A DNA stretch of 64,000 bases from Halopseudomonas salina. Lineage in GTDB: Bacteria; Pseudomonadota; Gammaproteobacteria; Pseudomonadales; Pseudomonadaceae. Where the stretch lies: positions 22,981 through 86,980 of the forward strand of contig NZ_VTTI01000003.1 in assembly GCF_008641105.1 (NCBI RefSeq). Reading direction: 5' to 3'. Position 1 is the first letter of the stretch. Every line of letters begins with the position of its first letter. A program made the position numbers and the translations under genes. A model generated the notes under the pieces. The model saw only the letters and a list, made by a program, of their open reading frames with translations. It was not told the origin of the DNA and did not search any database. Of the stretch, positions 25,001 through 34,300 are shown piece by piece.

Positions 25001-26892
25001 TCGACCATCTGGCATACTGCGTCGAGAATCTGCGACAGAGGTTGCAGGGCCGAGATCATACCCAGCACTTCTTTCTGATCCTGGGCAAAACGCTCATCTA
25101 CAACCAGTGTGCTTATATCCCGACCGACACAGAACAAGGTTTCCGACTCGGAATCCCAGGCTGCAGACCACATCATGTCAATCTGACGGCCATCCTTGTG
25201 CCAGAAGCGGTTGCGTGAATTACGCAACACTTTGACCTCATGCATCTTGCTGATCATTCTCAGCGTGCGGGCATCATCATCAGAAACAATAAACTCCATG
25301 ACTGATCGGCCCTGCATCTCCTCGGGTTGATGGCCAATAATCATTCCAGCAGATTCACTGACCCGCAGGAATCGACCCTGGGCATCGAGCGCACAGAGTA
25401 GATCCAGAGAATGGCGCATGATCTGTTCGTTGAACGCGTGCAATTCCGCCTGGTGCTGCATATTGCTGCGCAGTGTTCCTGTCAGCCGCCGCAGAAGCTG
25501 GTTGCGATACATGGCGAGGCTAGTCATACGCTGGGTAACCATCAGCAACATGCCAACCAGCAACAGGAAAACGAATTCACCCGCGGCCAGACCATCGCTG
25601 CCATCCATTGCGAATTTGCGGCTGATCAGGGAGTGCAATTGCCACGACTCGCTTTGCGCCAGCTCGATGGTGCGGGTATGCATACGCATTAACGTGCCAT
25701 TTTCAGGCGGCCCGAAGAGTTCATGGCCAGCACGTTCGATCTTCAGCGCAAAAGGCTGCAAATGACTGGTAGGAGCGTCTTCGAGCAAAGTGCGCAAAGC
25801 AACACCGGCAGTTAGAAGCCAGGCTTGCCCCTCCAGTCTTAGCGGCATTATCAGAACACCATGTTCGGGTTGTCGACCCGTCAGGAATGCTCGATTCTCC
25901 ACGGTCAACCCGCTGCCATTGAGCTGCCGCGTCAGCGGCCCCGCATCAGCCAGCATCTGTTCAATTGACGGCGCAGAACCGCCGACTGCACTTTTGAGAA
26001 ACACGGGGCGTAATTGCTGGTCCACGAGAGCGATCTGACTCAGATCCCCATGGTCGCGCAGGTATCCATAGGCCTCCTGCTCCCACACTGCACTTGAAGG
26101 CAGCTCACCACGTAGCTCCCAGCGCTCGCCCATACGCTGCAGCAAGCGCATCCGAGCATTGAGGCTACGCTGCAAATGCTGCTCTGCAGCATCGAGCAGA
26201 TGTTCGCTGCTGGCTTGAAGATGCCGAATACTACTCTGGGATGTCTGATGCCAGGCAACTCCGGCGGCGAGCGCACTGATCAAACCCAAAAACAGGCCCA
26301 GACGTGACAACGAAAGCGAAGTATCAGGGGGCAGCAAGCTCTGTCCGAGTAGGCCCAGACCGATCAGCCCAGTCATGAGCACTGCCATCAGGTTGGCAGA
26401 GAACTTGAATCCGACCCAGAATGGAATAACTGTGACCCCGAGCATCCCCAGGATCTGAAATGAGCATACCAACAACATCATTGCCGTAGTAACGCGCATG
26501 GCCCAGCGGCCCGGATTGCCGCGGACGAGCATAGCCAGTGCAGGCAACAGCATGACCATTGCCAGACCGCTACGCATACGCATGAAACCGCTGAGTACCG
26601 AGACTCCCTGGTCCTCCCCCCCAGCAAGCCAGCTGTGAGCGAGCGTGTAAAGGCACAGCGCTGCAACACCTAACGCTGGCAAAGTCTGCAGCCAGACGGA
26701 CCGGCTGAGACATCCCAGCAGCAGAATACCAATCAATATTGCCAGGAGTGAGCTGTCAGGTAGCAGCATGACACTGGCAAGCCCAGGGTCGGACTGAAGT
26801 AGAAAATCACCGCCCGCAAACATACCCAGCACGACAAGACCGCAGCCGAGCATGAAAAGGTATGTCTGGATGAGAATGACGCGGGTGATCAC
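22033..26892 (-). CDS. Giant membrane histidine kinase with six PAS domains and a GAF
   Basis: A 1619-residue sensor kinase. About six helices occupy residues 1-215; residues 216-435 are a CHASE-like extracytoplasmic sensor; a final helix lies at 436-455. Then PAS (485-595), GAF (605-760) and five PAS domains (about 770-885, 895-1000, 1008-1118, 1130-1245, 1255-1365). The kinase core has H1392 in FIASHDLQEPLRK, N1505, DNGIGF (1536) and GTGIGLAI (1564). It lacks its own receiver; the Rcp1-like regulator follows. No PAS here has the LOV cysteine. The start is GTG at 26892 after GGGAAG; an ATG at 26853 is an alternative. Input signals are unknown. Confidence 0.9.
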   Translation of the reverse strand: MITRVILIQTYLFMLGCGLVVLGMFAGGDFLLQSDPGLASVMLLPDSSLLAILIGILLLGCLSRSVWLQTLPALGVAALCLYTLAHSWLAGGEDQGVSVLSGFMRMRSGLAMVMLLPALAMLVRGNPGRWAMRVTTAMMLLVCSFQILGMLGVTVIPFWVGFKFSANLMAVLMTGLIGLGLLGQSLLPPDTSLSLSRLGLFLGLISALAAGVAWHQTSQSSIRHLQASSEHLLDAAEQHLQRSLNARMRLLQRMGERWELRGELPSSAVWEQEAYGYLRDHGDLSQIALVDQQLRPVFLKSAVGGSAPSIEQMLADAGPLTRQLNGSGLTVENRAFLTGRQPEHGVLIMPLRLEGQAWLLTAGVALRTLLEDAPTSHLQPFALKIERAGHELFGPPENGTLMRMHTRTIELAQSESWQLHSLISRKFAMDGSDGLAAGEFVFLLLVGMLLMVTQRMTSLAMYRNQLLRRLTGTLRSNMQHQAELHAFNEQIMRHSLDLLCALDAQGRFLRVSESAGMIIGHQPEEMQGRSVMEFIVSDDDARTLRMISKMHEVKVLRNSRNRFWHKDGRQIDMMWSAAWDSESETLFCVGRDISTLVVDERFAQDQKEVLGMISALQPLSQILDAVCQMVERRLPGCRASVTMVRAESGTLAVLSAPSLPDEYRLIVDGIALEEGSCACATAAWRGEAIRVDDVAESELWANYREVALKAGLRSCWCMPMMSKDNSVLGTLSLYSDEVGLLGVDPKVMLACTQLAALALEREQDQSRLMTSEQRYRSLFTHNPDAVFSFDRTGAFTSMNAAGLALTGMNLESLLGVHFSGIVAPQELPASLQYFDRSLAGEPLRYETRLLSESGELLELDISTLPVVVDGEVVGVFGIAKDLRDIKAARYDLERQLGFTQAVTDSLQEGLIAINVRGVIGFANPAALALLGISAGREMALLSEVAPLDPESWEQLTDAGLNGEFEQRVGQDIRHFAYRAVPLRGRDDSDGWVITLRDRTAELEAGQALAERDQFFSLSLDMFCMISLKGLFVQLNPAMIKALGYRPGEIIDQPYMDFLIAADRPKAEVAINRLARGERVAHLDLRVRNASGAVMMLELNAALGDDRVIYVVARDVTEQRAMDRVFEQHRVMFEIAGSIARIGGWIIDLQTSKVVLSDEVCAIHQLPFGSVIDIERVVDLYAPEYHRALREKLKHCMQSGIPYELRCEALNASGERIWVRLMAKALHGSDGKISHVQGAVQDISDSVQAENELKRLAARMRSTLDSITDAFYSVDFTWRFTYVNPRAESLLEHTAEELLGNNLWETFPEARTSDIYQYYHQAVETGQSQHFEIYYRYLKRWFEISAYPFDEGVSVFFRDISERKQGEERLRAAMVELERSNRELQDFAFIASHDLQEPLRKVQAFGERLEKRSEQLDDTGKDYLQRMRQASGRMQNLIQDLLSYSRVTTQGGALQPVSLDRVLDGVLLDLEAAIESSGGVIERQPLARVQGDGRQLGQMLQNLLSNALKFHREGEPARIKVYGEAGDNGSWTLCVADNGIGFDEKYLDRIFNPFQRLHDRQQFSGTGIGLAIVRKIAERHQAEITAHSRPGVGSIFRVSFRSEDVLNVGDEQSPDAGRVS

Positions 26893-27143
26893 AGCGACTT
26901 CCCGATGGGCAGTCCTGTTTCTTTCTCAAGGTGCCGCGCCAAGGGCGAGAGCACGCGTGCGGATATAGTTTTCATTATTGGACTCCGCAGTCTTTGCAAC
27001 AGTAGCTTTTGGTAGCATGGCAATGACGCCAACCAAATTATGACGCCATATTACCGCCAATGTACCAAAGTGCTATCAAGCGACGCCATCAATGATTCAG
27101 GGTTTGCCGATAATTTTCATATCACTGTCCAGAACAGGCTCTA
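26893..27143. other. Intergenic region, nothing assigned
   Basis: About 250 bases between the giant kinase and the SnoaL-like gene. It must hold the promoter of the kinase operon, but I see no convincing -35/-10 pair, hairpin or repeat. ACGCCA occurs three times (about 27028, 27041, 27084), too short and frequent to call. Confidence 0.4.
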
Positions 27144-27542
27144 TCAGTGTCCGGCCTTGAACGCCTCAAGCATTCGGCCCATTGCTGCATGTATCGCATT
27201 CACCGCTTTCAGGGGTCTGACCATGACCTTGAAGTCGGTAATCTGACCAGTGTCATTCCACTCGATCATGTCTACACCGTTGACAGTCACACCGTCAATT
27301 TCCGTCTGAAATTCCAGTACCGCATGGTTGTTCTGCACCACTTCACGCAGGTAGACAAAGTGACCCGGCTCGTTAAGCACCTTCATCGCCGCCATCAGGT
27401 ACAAGCGAGTGATTTTCTTGCCGGTCTGGGGGGTGTGCACCACCGGCGAATGAAATACCACATCATCAGCGAGCAGCGTATCCAGCCCTGCAGCATCCTG
27501 TGTTCGCACGATCGCGTGCCACCGATCAATCACCGTATCCAT
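27144..27542 (-). CDS. Nuclear transport factor 2 / SnoaL-like protein
   Basis: A 132-residue protein with the cone-shaped NTF2/SnoaL fold: IDRWHAIVRTQDAAGLDTLLADDVVFHSPV at the N terminus and GVDMIEWNDTGQITDFKVMVRPLKA at the C terminus are the usual family landmarks. The fold is used both by small enzymes and by ligand-binding proteins, so the reaction cannot be assigned. RBS GAGGAG lies 7 bases before the ATG. It stands alone, 36 bases upstream of the ABC exporter stop codon, on the same strand. Confidence 0.82.
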   Translation of the reverse strand: MDTVIDRWHAIVRTQDAAGLDTLLADDVVFHSPVVHTPQTGKKITRLYLMAAMKVLNEPGHFVYLREVVQNNHAVLEFQTEIDGVTVNGVDMIEWNDTGQITDFKVMVRPLKAVNAIHAAMGRMLEAFKAGH

Positions 27543-27578
27543 ACTCTTCTCCTCTCTATTAACTGTGCCGCATGGCTA

Positions 27579-29384
27579 TCAAGTACCTGTGGGGGAATCA
27601 TCTTCGACAGATTCACGCTGCTGGTCGGCCCAGAGTCTGGCATAGGCACCCTGAGCCGCGAGTAACTGGGCATGACTGCCCTGCTCTACCACTTGTCCCT
27701 GGTCCAGGACCAGTATGCGTTCGGCATGCACAATGGTGGAAAGCCGATGGGCAATAGCCAGGGTCGTGCGTTTACGCGACACCAGATTGAGCGCATCCAG
27801 TATCAGTCGTTCGGCGTGGGTATCCAACGATGACGTTGCCTCGTCCAGAATCAGTATTGGTGGATCCTTGAGCAGCACGCGGGCTATCGCAATACGTTGC
27901 TTTTCACCTCCAGACAGCTTCAAGCCACGTTCGCCCACCTGCGTATCGAGGCCATCAGGAAGCCTTCGGACAAATTCCTCCAGTTGCGCCATGCGCAATG
28001 CTTGCCAGATTTCCTCTGGGCTGGCATCCGGACGCCCGTAGGCTATGTTGTAGCCGATAGTATCGTTAAACAGCACCGTATCCTGAGGGACCACGCCAAT
28101 TGCGCGGCGCAGGCTGTCCTGAGTAACGTGACGGATATCTTGTCCATCAATCCGAATCGCACCCTCGGAAACATCGTAGAAACGGAACAGCAATCTTGCC
28201 AGAGTGGATTTTCCGGCACCGCTGGGACCGACTATGGCTAGAGTATGCCCGGCGGGCACCCGAAGACTCACACCCTGCAAAATGGGTCGTTCGGCATGAT
28301 AGGCATGACTGACACTATCAAACTCGACCTCTCCCCCGCTCACCTGAAGCTCGGCCGCATCGGGGGCATCGGCCACCTTGACCGGCGCCTCGAGCAACCC
28401 GAAAAGCCGCTCGATATTGGTCAGGGCTTCACGAATTTCACGGTAGATAAAACCCAGAAAACCCAGGGGAATGAACAACTGGAGCATGTAGGCATTGATC
28501 ATGACCAACTCGCCAAGGGTCATGTCTCCGGCAGCCACCTGATTGGCGGCCAACACCATCATCAGCGTTACCGAACCCGCAATTATCAAAGCCTGGCCCG
28601 AATTCAAGGCTGCCAGGGACAGGCGGTTTTTCATCCGCGCCGCTTCCCACCCCTCCAGATGGTGATCGTATTCCCGGGCCTCGAAACGCTCGTTGCCGAA
28701 ATACTTTACGGTCTCGTAGTTGAGCAGGCTGTCCACCGCACGGGTATTGGAACTGTTATCAAGCTTGTTACTTTCGCGAACAAAGCGGTTGCGCCATTCA
28801 GTGCACCATATAGAGAAAGCGCCATACAGCAATACCGAGCCCAACACAGTCAATGCGTACATCGGACTGAAATTGATCAACAGGATGACCGCAATCAATC
28901 CGATTTCCAGCAATGTCGGCAGAATATTGAAGACCATGAAGCGCAGCAGAAAGCTGATACCACTGGTACCACGCTCGATATCACGGGCCAGGCCGCCGGT
29001 GCGCCGAGATAAATGGAAACCCAGATCCAGCCGGTGCAGATGCTCGAACACCCGCAGTGACACTCGACGCATTGCCCGTTCTGCTACCCGGGCAAATACC
29101 GCATCGCGCATTTCCGAAAAGAACACCGAACCAAAACGCAGCAAACCGTAGCCTGCCAACAAGGCCACAGGAACAAGCACCAGGGCATCCGAAGCATCTT
29201 CGAAATGCTCGACAATCAGCTTGAGCGCCCATGGCACCGCGACACCGGCCAGCTTGGCAAGCAACAGAAAACCCATCGCCAGCGCTACACGGCCCCGGAA
29301 CTCGGTAAGGTAGGGGATCAGACTGGTAATAATCCGCCAGTTGACTGGCCCACCGGCATATTGGCTATCTGAATTGGGGCGCAC
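27579..29384 (-). CDS. Atm1/HMT1-type ABC exporter (permease-ATPase)
   Basis: Half-size ABC exporter, 601 residues, forming a homodimer in the inner membrane. Six helices (~30-320) include the Atm1 hallmark LNSGQALI, which in relatives contacts glutathione-type ligands. The ATPase has GPSGAGKST (Walker A), LSGGEKQR (signature), ILILDEATS (Walker B) and AHRLST. Relatives export glutathione conjugates or metal-thiol complexes. I chose the GTG at 29384, with AAGGA six bases upstream; reading further (TTG at 29423) would encode residues from a heptad repeat array. No nearby ATG would preserve the membrane domain. Confidence 0.88.
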   Translation of the reverse strand: MRPNSDSQYAGGPVNWRIITSLIPYLTEFRGRVALAMGFLLLAKLAGVAVPWALKLIVEHFEDASDALVLVPVALLAGYGLLRFGSVFFSEMRDAVFARVAERAMRRVSLRVFEHLHRLDLGFHLSRRTGGLARDIERGTSGISFLLRFMVFNILPTLLEIGLIAVILLINFSPMYALTVLGSVLLYGAFSIWCTEWRNRFVRESNKLDNSSNTRAVDSLLNYETVKYFGNERFEAREYDHHLEGWEAARMKNRLSLAALNSGQALIIAGSVTLMMVLAANQVAAGDMTLGELVMINAYMLQLFIPLGFLGFIYREIREALTNIERLFGLLEAPVKVADAPDAAELQVSGGEVEFDSVSHAYHAERPILQGVSLRVPAGHTLAIVGPSGAGKSTLARLLFRFYDVSEGAIRIDGQDIRHVTQDSLRRAIGVVPQDTVLFNDTIGYNIAYGRPDASPEEIWQALRMAQLEEFVRRLPDGLDTQVGERGLKLSGGEKQRIAIARVLLKDPPILILDEATSSLDTHAERLILDALNLVSRKRTTLAIAHRLSTIVHAERILVLDQGQVVEQGSHAQLLAAQGAYARLWADQQRESVEDDSPTGT

Positions 29385-29400
29385 AGGGTTTCCTTCGTAA

Positions 29401-29498
29401 AAGCTGCAAGCCGCAAGCTTCAAGCTTCAAGCTTCAAGCGGCAAGCGGCAAGCTAAAAGCTGGAAGCTGGAAGCTGGAAGCTGGAAGCTGGAAGCTGT
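29401..29498 (+). repeat. Heptad (AAGCNNN) array, forward arm
   Basis: Fourteen contiguous in-phase heptads: AAGCTGC, AAGCCGC, AAGCTTC x3, AAGCGGC x2, AAGCTAA, AAGCTGG x5, AAGCTGT. AAGC is invariant and the last three bases vary in runs, as if blocks were duplicated. The arm ends TGTCCGAG, the complement of the CTCGGACA border of the reverse arm at 29598. It begins 16 bases upstream of the ABC exporter GTG. Confidence 0.92.
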
Positions 29499-29542
29499 CC
29501 GAGTGTGGGAGAGTTCAGCTGCTGACACAAAACAGGGGTCTA

Positions 29543-29660
29543 GCTTCCAGCTTCAAGCCAAGAAAGCCAAACCCATCACACCCAGCACTTCAACAACTCG
29601 GACAACTTGCCGCTTGAAGCTTGAAGCTTGCGGCTTGAGTCCTGCCGCTTGCCGCTTGCT
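29543..29660 (-). repeat. Heptad (AAGCNNN) array, reverse arm
   Basis: GCTTCCA-GCTTCAA at 29543-29556 and then, from 29605, eight in-phase heptads ACTTGCC, GCTTGAA x2, GCTTGCG, GCTTGAG, TCCTGCC, GCTTGCC, GCTTGCT. The array ends three bases from the stop codon of the permease gene (TCA at 29664-29666). With the forward arm it forms a ~260-base inverted structure with a partly unique centre; no open reading frame of note lies inside. Confidence 0.9.
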
Positions 29661-29663
29661 GTA

Positions 29664-31013
29664 TCAGTCTTCGTGCGGAATAGGGTCGCGATTAACGTCC
29701 CAACCCACCAGCAGAATGGTGGCAAGCACACCGAACAGCAGGCCTATCCAGGGCTCGAAGAACGCCAGCGCTGCGCCGATAAGCACAACCGTACCCCGGG
29801 CAGTATTGTTCTGCGGAATAGCCATTGCCACATAGGCACAGGCGAAGCCGGTTAATACCAGGGTCAGCGAGAGCGCGATACCCAGCAATGGCTGCAGACC
29901 CGTGAGCAATGGCAACAGGAAGAAGAGAACTGGAATACCCATCAGATAGTAGGAAGCCAGACCGCTGTGGAGACTATTCATGTTCTCCTTGCCCTGCTTC
30001 CAGCGCTGCACGATGATCACCTGAACCCCTGTCCACATGGCCCCCTGGGTCGGGAAGAACGGTGCAGTAATACCCATTACCGCATTACGGATAGCTACGG
30101 ACAAATGCGTACGGGTGGGGTTGATATCAATATGCTCGTCATGCCGGGCGGTCAGGCCATCACGAATGACTTCATTACCCGTGACCATGTCACCAAACAG
30201 AATCACATAGGTGATTATGGCCAGGGGGATGCCCTGCAGGAACATTTCCAGGCTCGGCCAGCCAATTGCGAAGGGTGACATTTGCGCCCACGCATCAGCT
30301 ACCGGTGGGAATAGAATGCCCCACTGGATATCGTAGGTCACTTCACCGACCAACGGACCCACCACCGCTGCAATAATAAAGCCTGGCAACAGGCCAAGCG
30401 CACCAATGATGGCGAATGCCTTGTATTTCAACTTGAGTTTCTGCATCGGCAGAGAAAAAGCGAAGATCAGACAAACAGCACAGGCCAGGGTAATCGCGAT
30501 AGGTTGCTGCAAGAGAAAGCGTTCGGCATCGTCGATAAACACCCTTTTAAGTGCGGCTATCGCAGCGCCCAGAATAATGCCCGCCTTGAGCGTGTCCGGC
30601 AGCCATAGTACGAACTTCTTGCCCAGGCCGGTTATACCCAGAAAGAACAACAACACAGCAAAATTGAGCGACAGTGCGGTCATTGCCTGCCAGCGAGAGA
30701 CCGGATCGTCATAGCCACCCAGCACATAGGCCAGCACCAGAGGCAATGCCGGCGTGATCCAGCCGGGCGCATAGGGCTCACCAAACACAATGATGGCTGA
30801 GGCAATAATCGCGGAGTGGATCATCGAGACGGCAACGGCTTCTTCAAATCCCAGCCCAAAGAATTCCATCATCAGCGGAACCAGCGCCAGGCCGGTTGCA
30901 GCGGCAACAAATAGCCCCTGCATGGCTTCCTGCCAGTAGAAACGTGTGTGGTAGAACGGCACGCGAAAGGTAAACGGACCCCAGTGCCAACCTGGCTGTT
31001 CGGGTTTTGACAT
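29664..31013 (-). CDS. Putative permease, NCS2/solute-carrier-23-like
   Basis: A 449-residue integral membrane protein with about 12 helices. Motifs such as FVAAATGLALVPLMMEFFG, GEPYAPGWITPALPLVLAYVLGG and FPTQGAMWTG recall the xanthine/uracil permease (NCS2) fold, where helices 3 and 10 carry substrate residues. I do not recognise a precise substrate. The ATG at 31013 follows GGAG by six bases; ATGs further upstream (31052, 31025) are less well placed. Its stop abuts a heptad array that separates it from the ABC exporter gene. Confidence 0.6.
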   Translation of the reverse strand: MSKPEQPGWHWGPFTFRVPFYHTRFYWQEAMQGLFVAAATGLALVPLMMEFFGLGFEEAVAVSMIHSAIIASAIIVFGEPYAPGWITPALPLVLAYVLGGYDDPVSRWQAMTALSLNFAVLLFFLGITGLGKKFVLWLPDTLKAGIILGAAIAALKRVFIDDAERFLLQQPIAITLACAVCLIFAFSLPMQKLKLKYKAFAIIGALGLLPGFIIAAVVGPLVGEVTYDIQWGILFPPVADAWAQMSPFAIGWPSLEMFLQGIPLAIITYVILFGDMVTGNEVIRDGLTARHDEHIDINPTRTHLSVAIRNAVMGITAPFFPTQGAMWTGVQVIIVQRWKQGKENMNSLHSGLASYYLMGIPVLFFLLPLLTGLQPLLGIALSLTLVLTGFACAYVAMAIPQNNTARGTVVLIGAALAFFEPWIGLLFGVLATILLVGWDVNRDPIPHED

Positions 31014-31300
31014 TACAGACTCCATGGGCTCGAATTTTATTGTTTTCAACAATCGCCGGCTTGGGCGTTGTCAGTATCGTGCCCATTATGCAGTCACTCC
31101 TGCAAAATGGGCATAGCTTCACTCACTACAAAAAAAACCTAACAAATCGCCAGAGTCGGTTGGCTTGCGTTGCGTCTGCCGCTAGAAGGCCCACAGCATG
31201 CAGGCTCCAACGTCAGCCTCGAAGTTTGAGTGGCAATTCAAAGAGACTCCCGGGCCTGTTCACGCATCATCACCAGCATGAATATCACAGCGTTACGGGC
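31014..31300. other. Intergenic region, nothing assigned
   Basis: About 290 bases between the permease start and the RND pump stop codon, both on the minus strand. It should contain the permease promoter. A CAGGCC/GGCCTG-type hairpin or U-tract terminator for the pump is not evident; a run of eight A's occurs near 31129. Confidence 0.4.
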
Positions 31301-34300
31301 TCAAGAACGGCCATTCTCGACCACCGCATCAGCTTGCGCCTCCTCCTTTTCCAGTCTCTGGCGCACTGCATCCGGTGAATTGGTGCCGCGGGCCAACAGG
31401 CTGTACAGCAAGGGAATCACAAACAGAGTCAACACCGTGGAAACACTTACTCCGGACACGACCACAATCCCGATGACCGAGCGCGTCTCAGCTCCGGCGC
31501 CAAAGGCAATAACCAGAGGGATTGCGCCCGCCACGGTAGTCGCGCCGGTCATGAGAATGGGGCGCAAGCGAAGGGTGCTGGCCTCTACCAGGGCATCATC
31601 AAAGGAACGACCCGCATCGCGCAATTGATTGGCGAACTCGACAATCAGAATGCCATTCTTGGCGGCCAGGCCGATGAGCATCACCAGTCCTATCTGGCTA
31701 TACAGATTCAGGCTGTTATCGGTGATCCACAGGCCGAAAAGCGCGCCGCCGATCGCAACTGGAACACCCAACATGATGATCAGAGGATGGACAAAGCTCT
31801 CGAACTGGGCGGCAAGCACCAGGAAAACTACCAACAACCCGAGTATGAAGACAAACAACAAGGAGCCGCCTGCCTTGCGCAGATCCAGAGACTGGCCCTT
31901 GTAATCGATCACCAGGGTTTCGGGAAGATGTTCACGGGCCAAGGCTTCCACGTGATCCAGGGCGTCCCCTAGTGCAACACCGTCGGCCAGGGATGCCTCG
32001 ATAGTGATAGCCCGGTTGCGATTGTAGCGATTGAGGGTGGTGGAGCCGGCGTACTCTTCAATGCTCACCAGGTTGGACAAGGGTATCAGCTCCCCAGTGG
32101 TATCCGACCTGACATAGATATTGCTCAGTGAACTGACACTGCGCTGTTCGGAGCGCTCGCCCTCAAGTATCACGTCGTACTCTTCACCATCGTCGATGTA
32201 GGTCGTAACCCGCCGTGAGCCGAGCATGGTTTCCAGAGTCCGACCTATATTGCTGATATTGACACCCATATCGGCGGCACTGTTGTAATCAATAGCTATT
32301 TCAAGCTGGGGCTGAGTCTCTTTGTAGTCGGAATCGATATTGACCAACCCGGGGTTGTCTTCTTCTATTTTCTCCAGGAGCGTGGCGCGCCATTCCGCTA
32401 GTTGCTGATAGTCTCCGGCACCACCTATGACCAGCTGGAACGGCTGCGACTGGCCGCCGGCGAAGCCCTGGCGCATGACCGGAAAGGCACGCACTCCGGT
32501 GAGGTTGGCGAGGTCCTTTTGCACGTCGCCCATGATCTCCCAGCCGCCCCGTCGCTGCGCCCAGTCCTCGAGAACAACGATAACGATGCCGGTATTGAAG
32601 GTGGTAACGGTCCCAAAGGAGCGCGGTGCGCGTACCAGCAGACGGGTGACCTCCCCCGCCTCCACGTACTTCATCATCCGCGATTCGATCTCATCCATGT
32701 AATCAGTCATGTACTCGTAGGTCGCCCCTTCAGGGCCATTAACGATAATGAAGAACGCACCGCGGTCTTCGCGGGGTGTGTATTCCGACGGTAACTGACT
32801 GAACAACCAGCCACTGAAACCGAACAGCGCCACCACACCCAGCAGAGACAACCAGCGCCAGCGCAACACTACCACCAGAACGCGGGCATACAGGCGTCTG
32901 CTGGTCAGCAGCGTATTGTCCACCCAGCGACTCAGCCGATTTTCACTACCACGGGACTTCAATACCTTGGAGGCCAGCATGGGTGACAGGGTCAGTGCTA
33001 CGAAGCTGGAGAAAGCCACGGCAGCTGCCATGGTCAGCGCAAACTCGGAGAAAAGCCGACCTATATCGCCCTGCAGGAAAGCAATCGGCACAAACACGGC
33101 CACCAGAACGAGTGTGGTAGAAACTACTGCAAAAGCTACCTGGCGCGACCCCCGGTAGGCTGCTACCAGGGGCGTTTCACCCTCTTCATCAATGCGCCTG
33201 CGCACGTTCTCCAGGACGATGATTGCGTCGTCGACTACCAGGCCGATAGCCAGCACCAGGGCCAGCAACGTCAGCAGGTTGACCGTGAAGCCGAAAAACA
33301 ACAATGCAATAAAGGTAGCCGTCATTGACACCGGAACTGTGACCGCGGGAATCAGAATGGCCCGTGGGCTACCCAGAAACACGAAAATCGATAGCACCAC
33401 CAGCACCAGCGCAATGCCCAGCGTGGTGTAAACCTCCTTTACCGCACCCTCGATAAATACCGAGCTGTCGAAGCTGGGCAAAATCTGCATGCCCTCGGGT
33501 AGCGTGCCATTGAGCTCTTCTACCAGAGCCGATGAGACACGGGACACCTCCAGGGTGTTGGCCGTGGACTGGCGCTCCAGACCGATACCAACCATAGGTA
33601 CCGTGTTGCCGCGAAACAGGTTGCGATCCTCTTCGGTGCCGCGCTCAACCCGCGCCACATCGCCCAGACGCACCAGATAATTATCTGGCCCCCGCGCGAT
33701 GACCAGCCGACCGAAATCCTCGGCGGTCTGAAAGGAGCGCGCCACCCGCGCGGTAAACTGACGTGTACGGGATTCGATCGAACCGGCTGGCAGCTCGACG
33801 TTTTCGGCGCGCAACGCGGCCTCTACATCCGAGGCCGTAAGGTCCCTTGCTGCGAGCGCCTGCCGATCCAGCCAGACCCGCATCGCATAGCGCTGTGACC
33901 CGCCCACACGCACGCGGGCAACCCCTTCCAGGGTGGAGAAACGGTCTACCAGATAGCGCTCTGCGTAATCGGTGAGTTCCGGCAGGGTCAGGCGCTCACT
34001 GGTCAGGTTCCACCAGATAATGACTTCCTGGTTGGCATCCAGCTTCTGCACTTCAGGTGGATCGGCCTCGGCGGGCAAGTCGTCAAGGATGCCCGATACT
34101 CGATCACGTATGTCGTTGGCGGCCTCATTGACATCCTTGTTGATGGCAAAACGGATGGTGATCTGTGAACGACCGTCCTGGCTCTGGGACTCGATGTACT
34201 CGACACCTTCCACGCCAGCGATTCGCTCTTCAACGATCTGGGTGATCTGTGAATCCACGACACTGGCCGCGGCGCCCCGGTAGTTGGTTTCCACTGTGAC

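Noticed and set aside
22033..26892. Phytochrome-type photosensing by the giant kinase
   Set aside because: The kinase core resembles phytochrome-class kinases, but only an ordinary GAF is present, without a convincing bilin-binding region or PHY domain, and no PAS has the LOV cysteine.
29385..29423. N-terminal extension of the ABC exporter into the repeat array
   Set aside because: It would start at TTG and encode repeat-derived residues; the GTG at 29384 has a proper RBS.
29401..29660. Heptad arrays as a CRISPR locus
   Set aside because: Units are seven bases with no spacers and no cas genes nearby.
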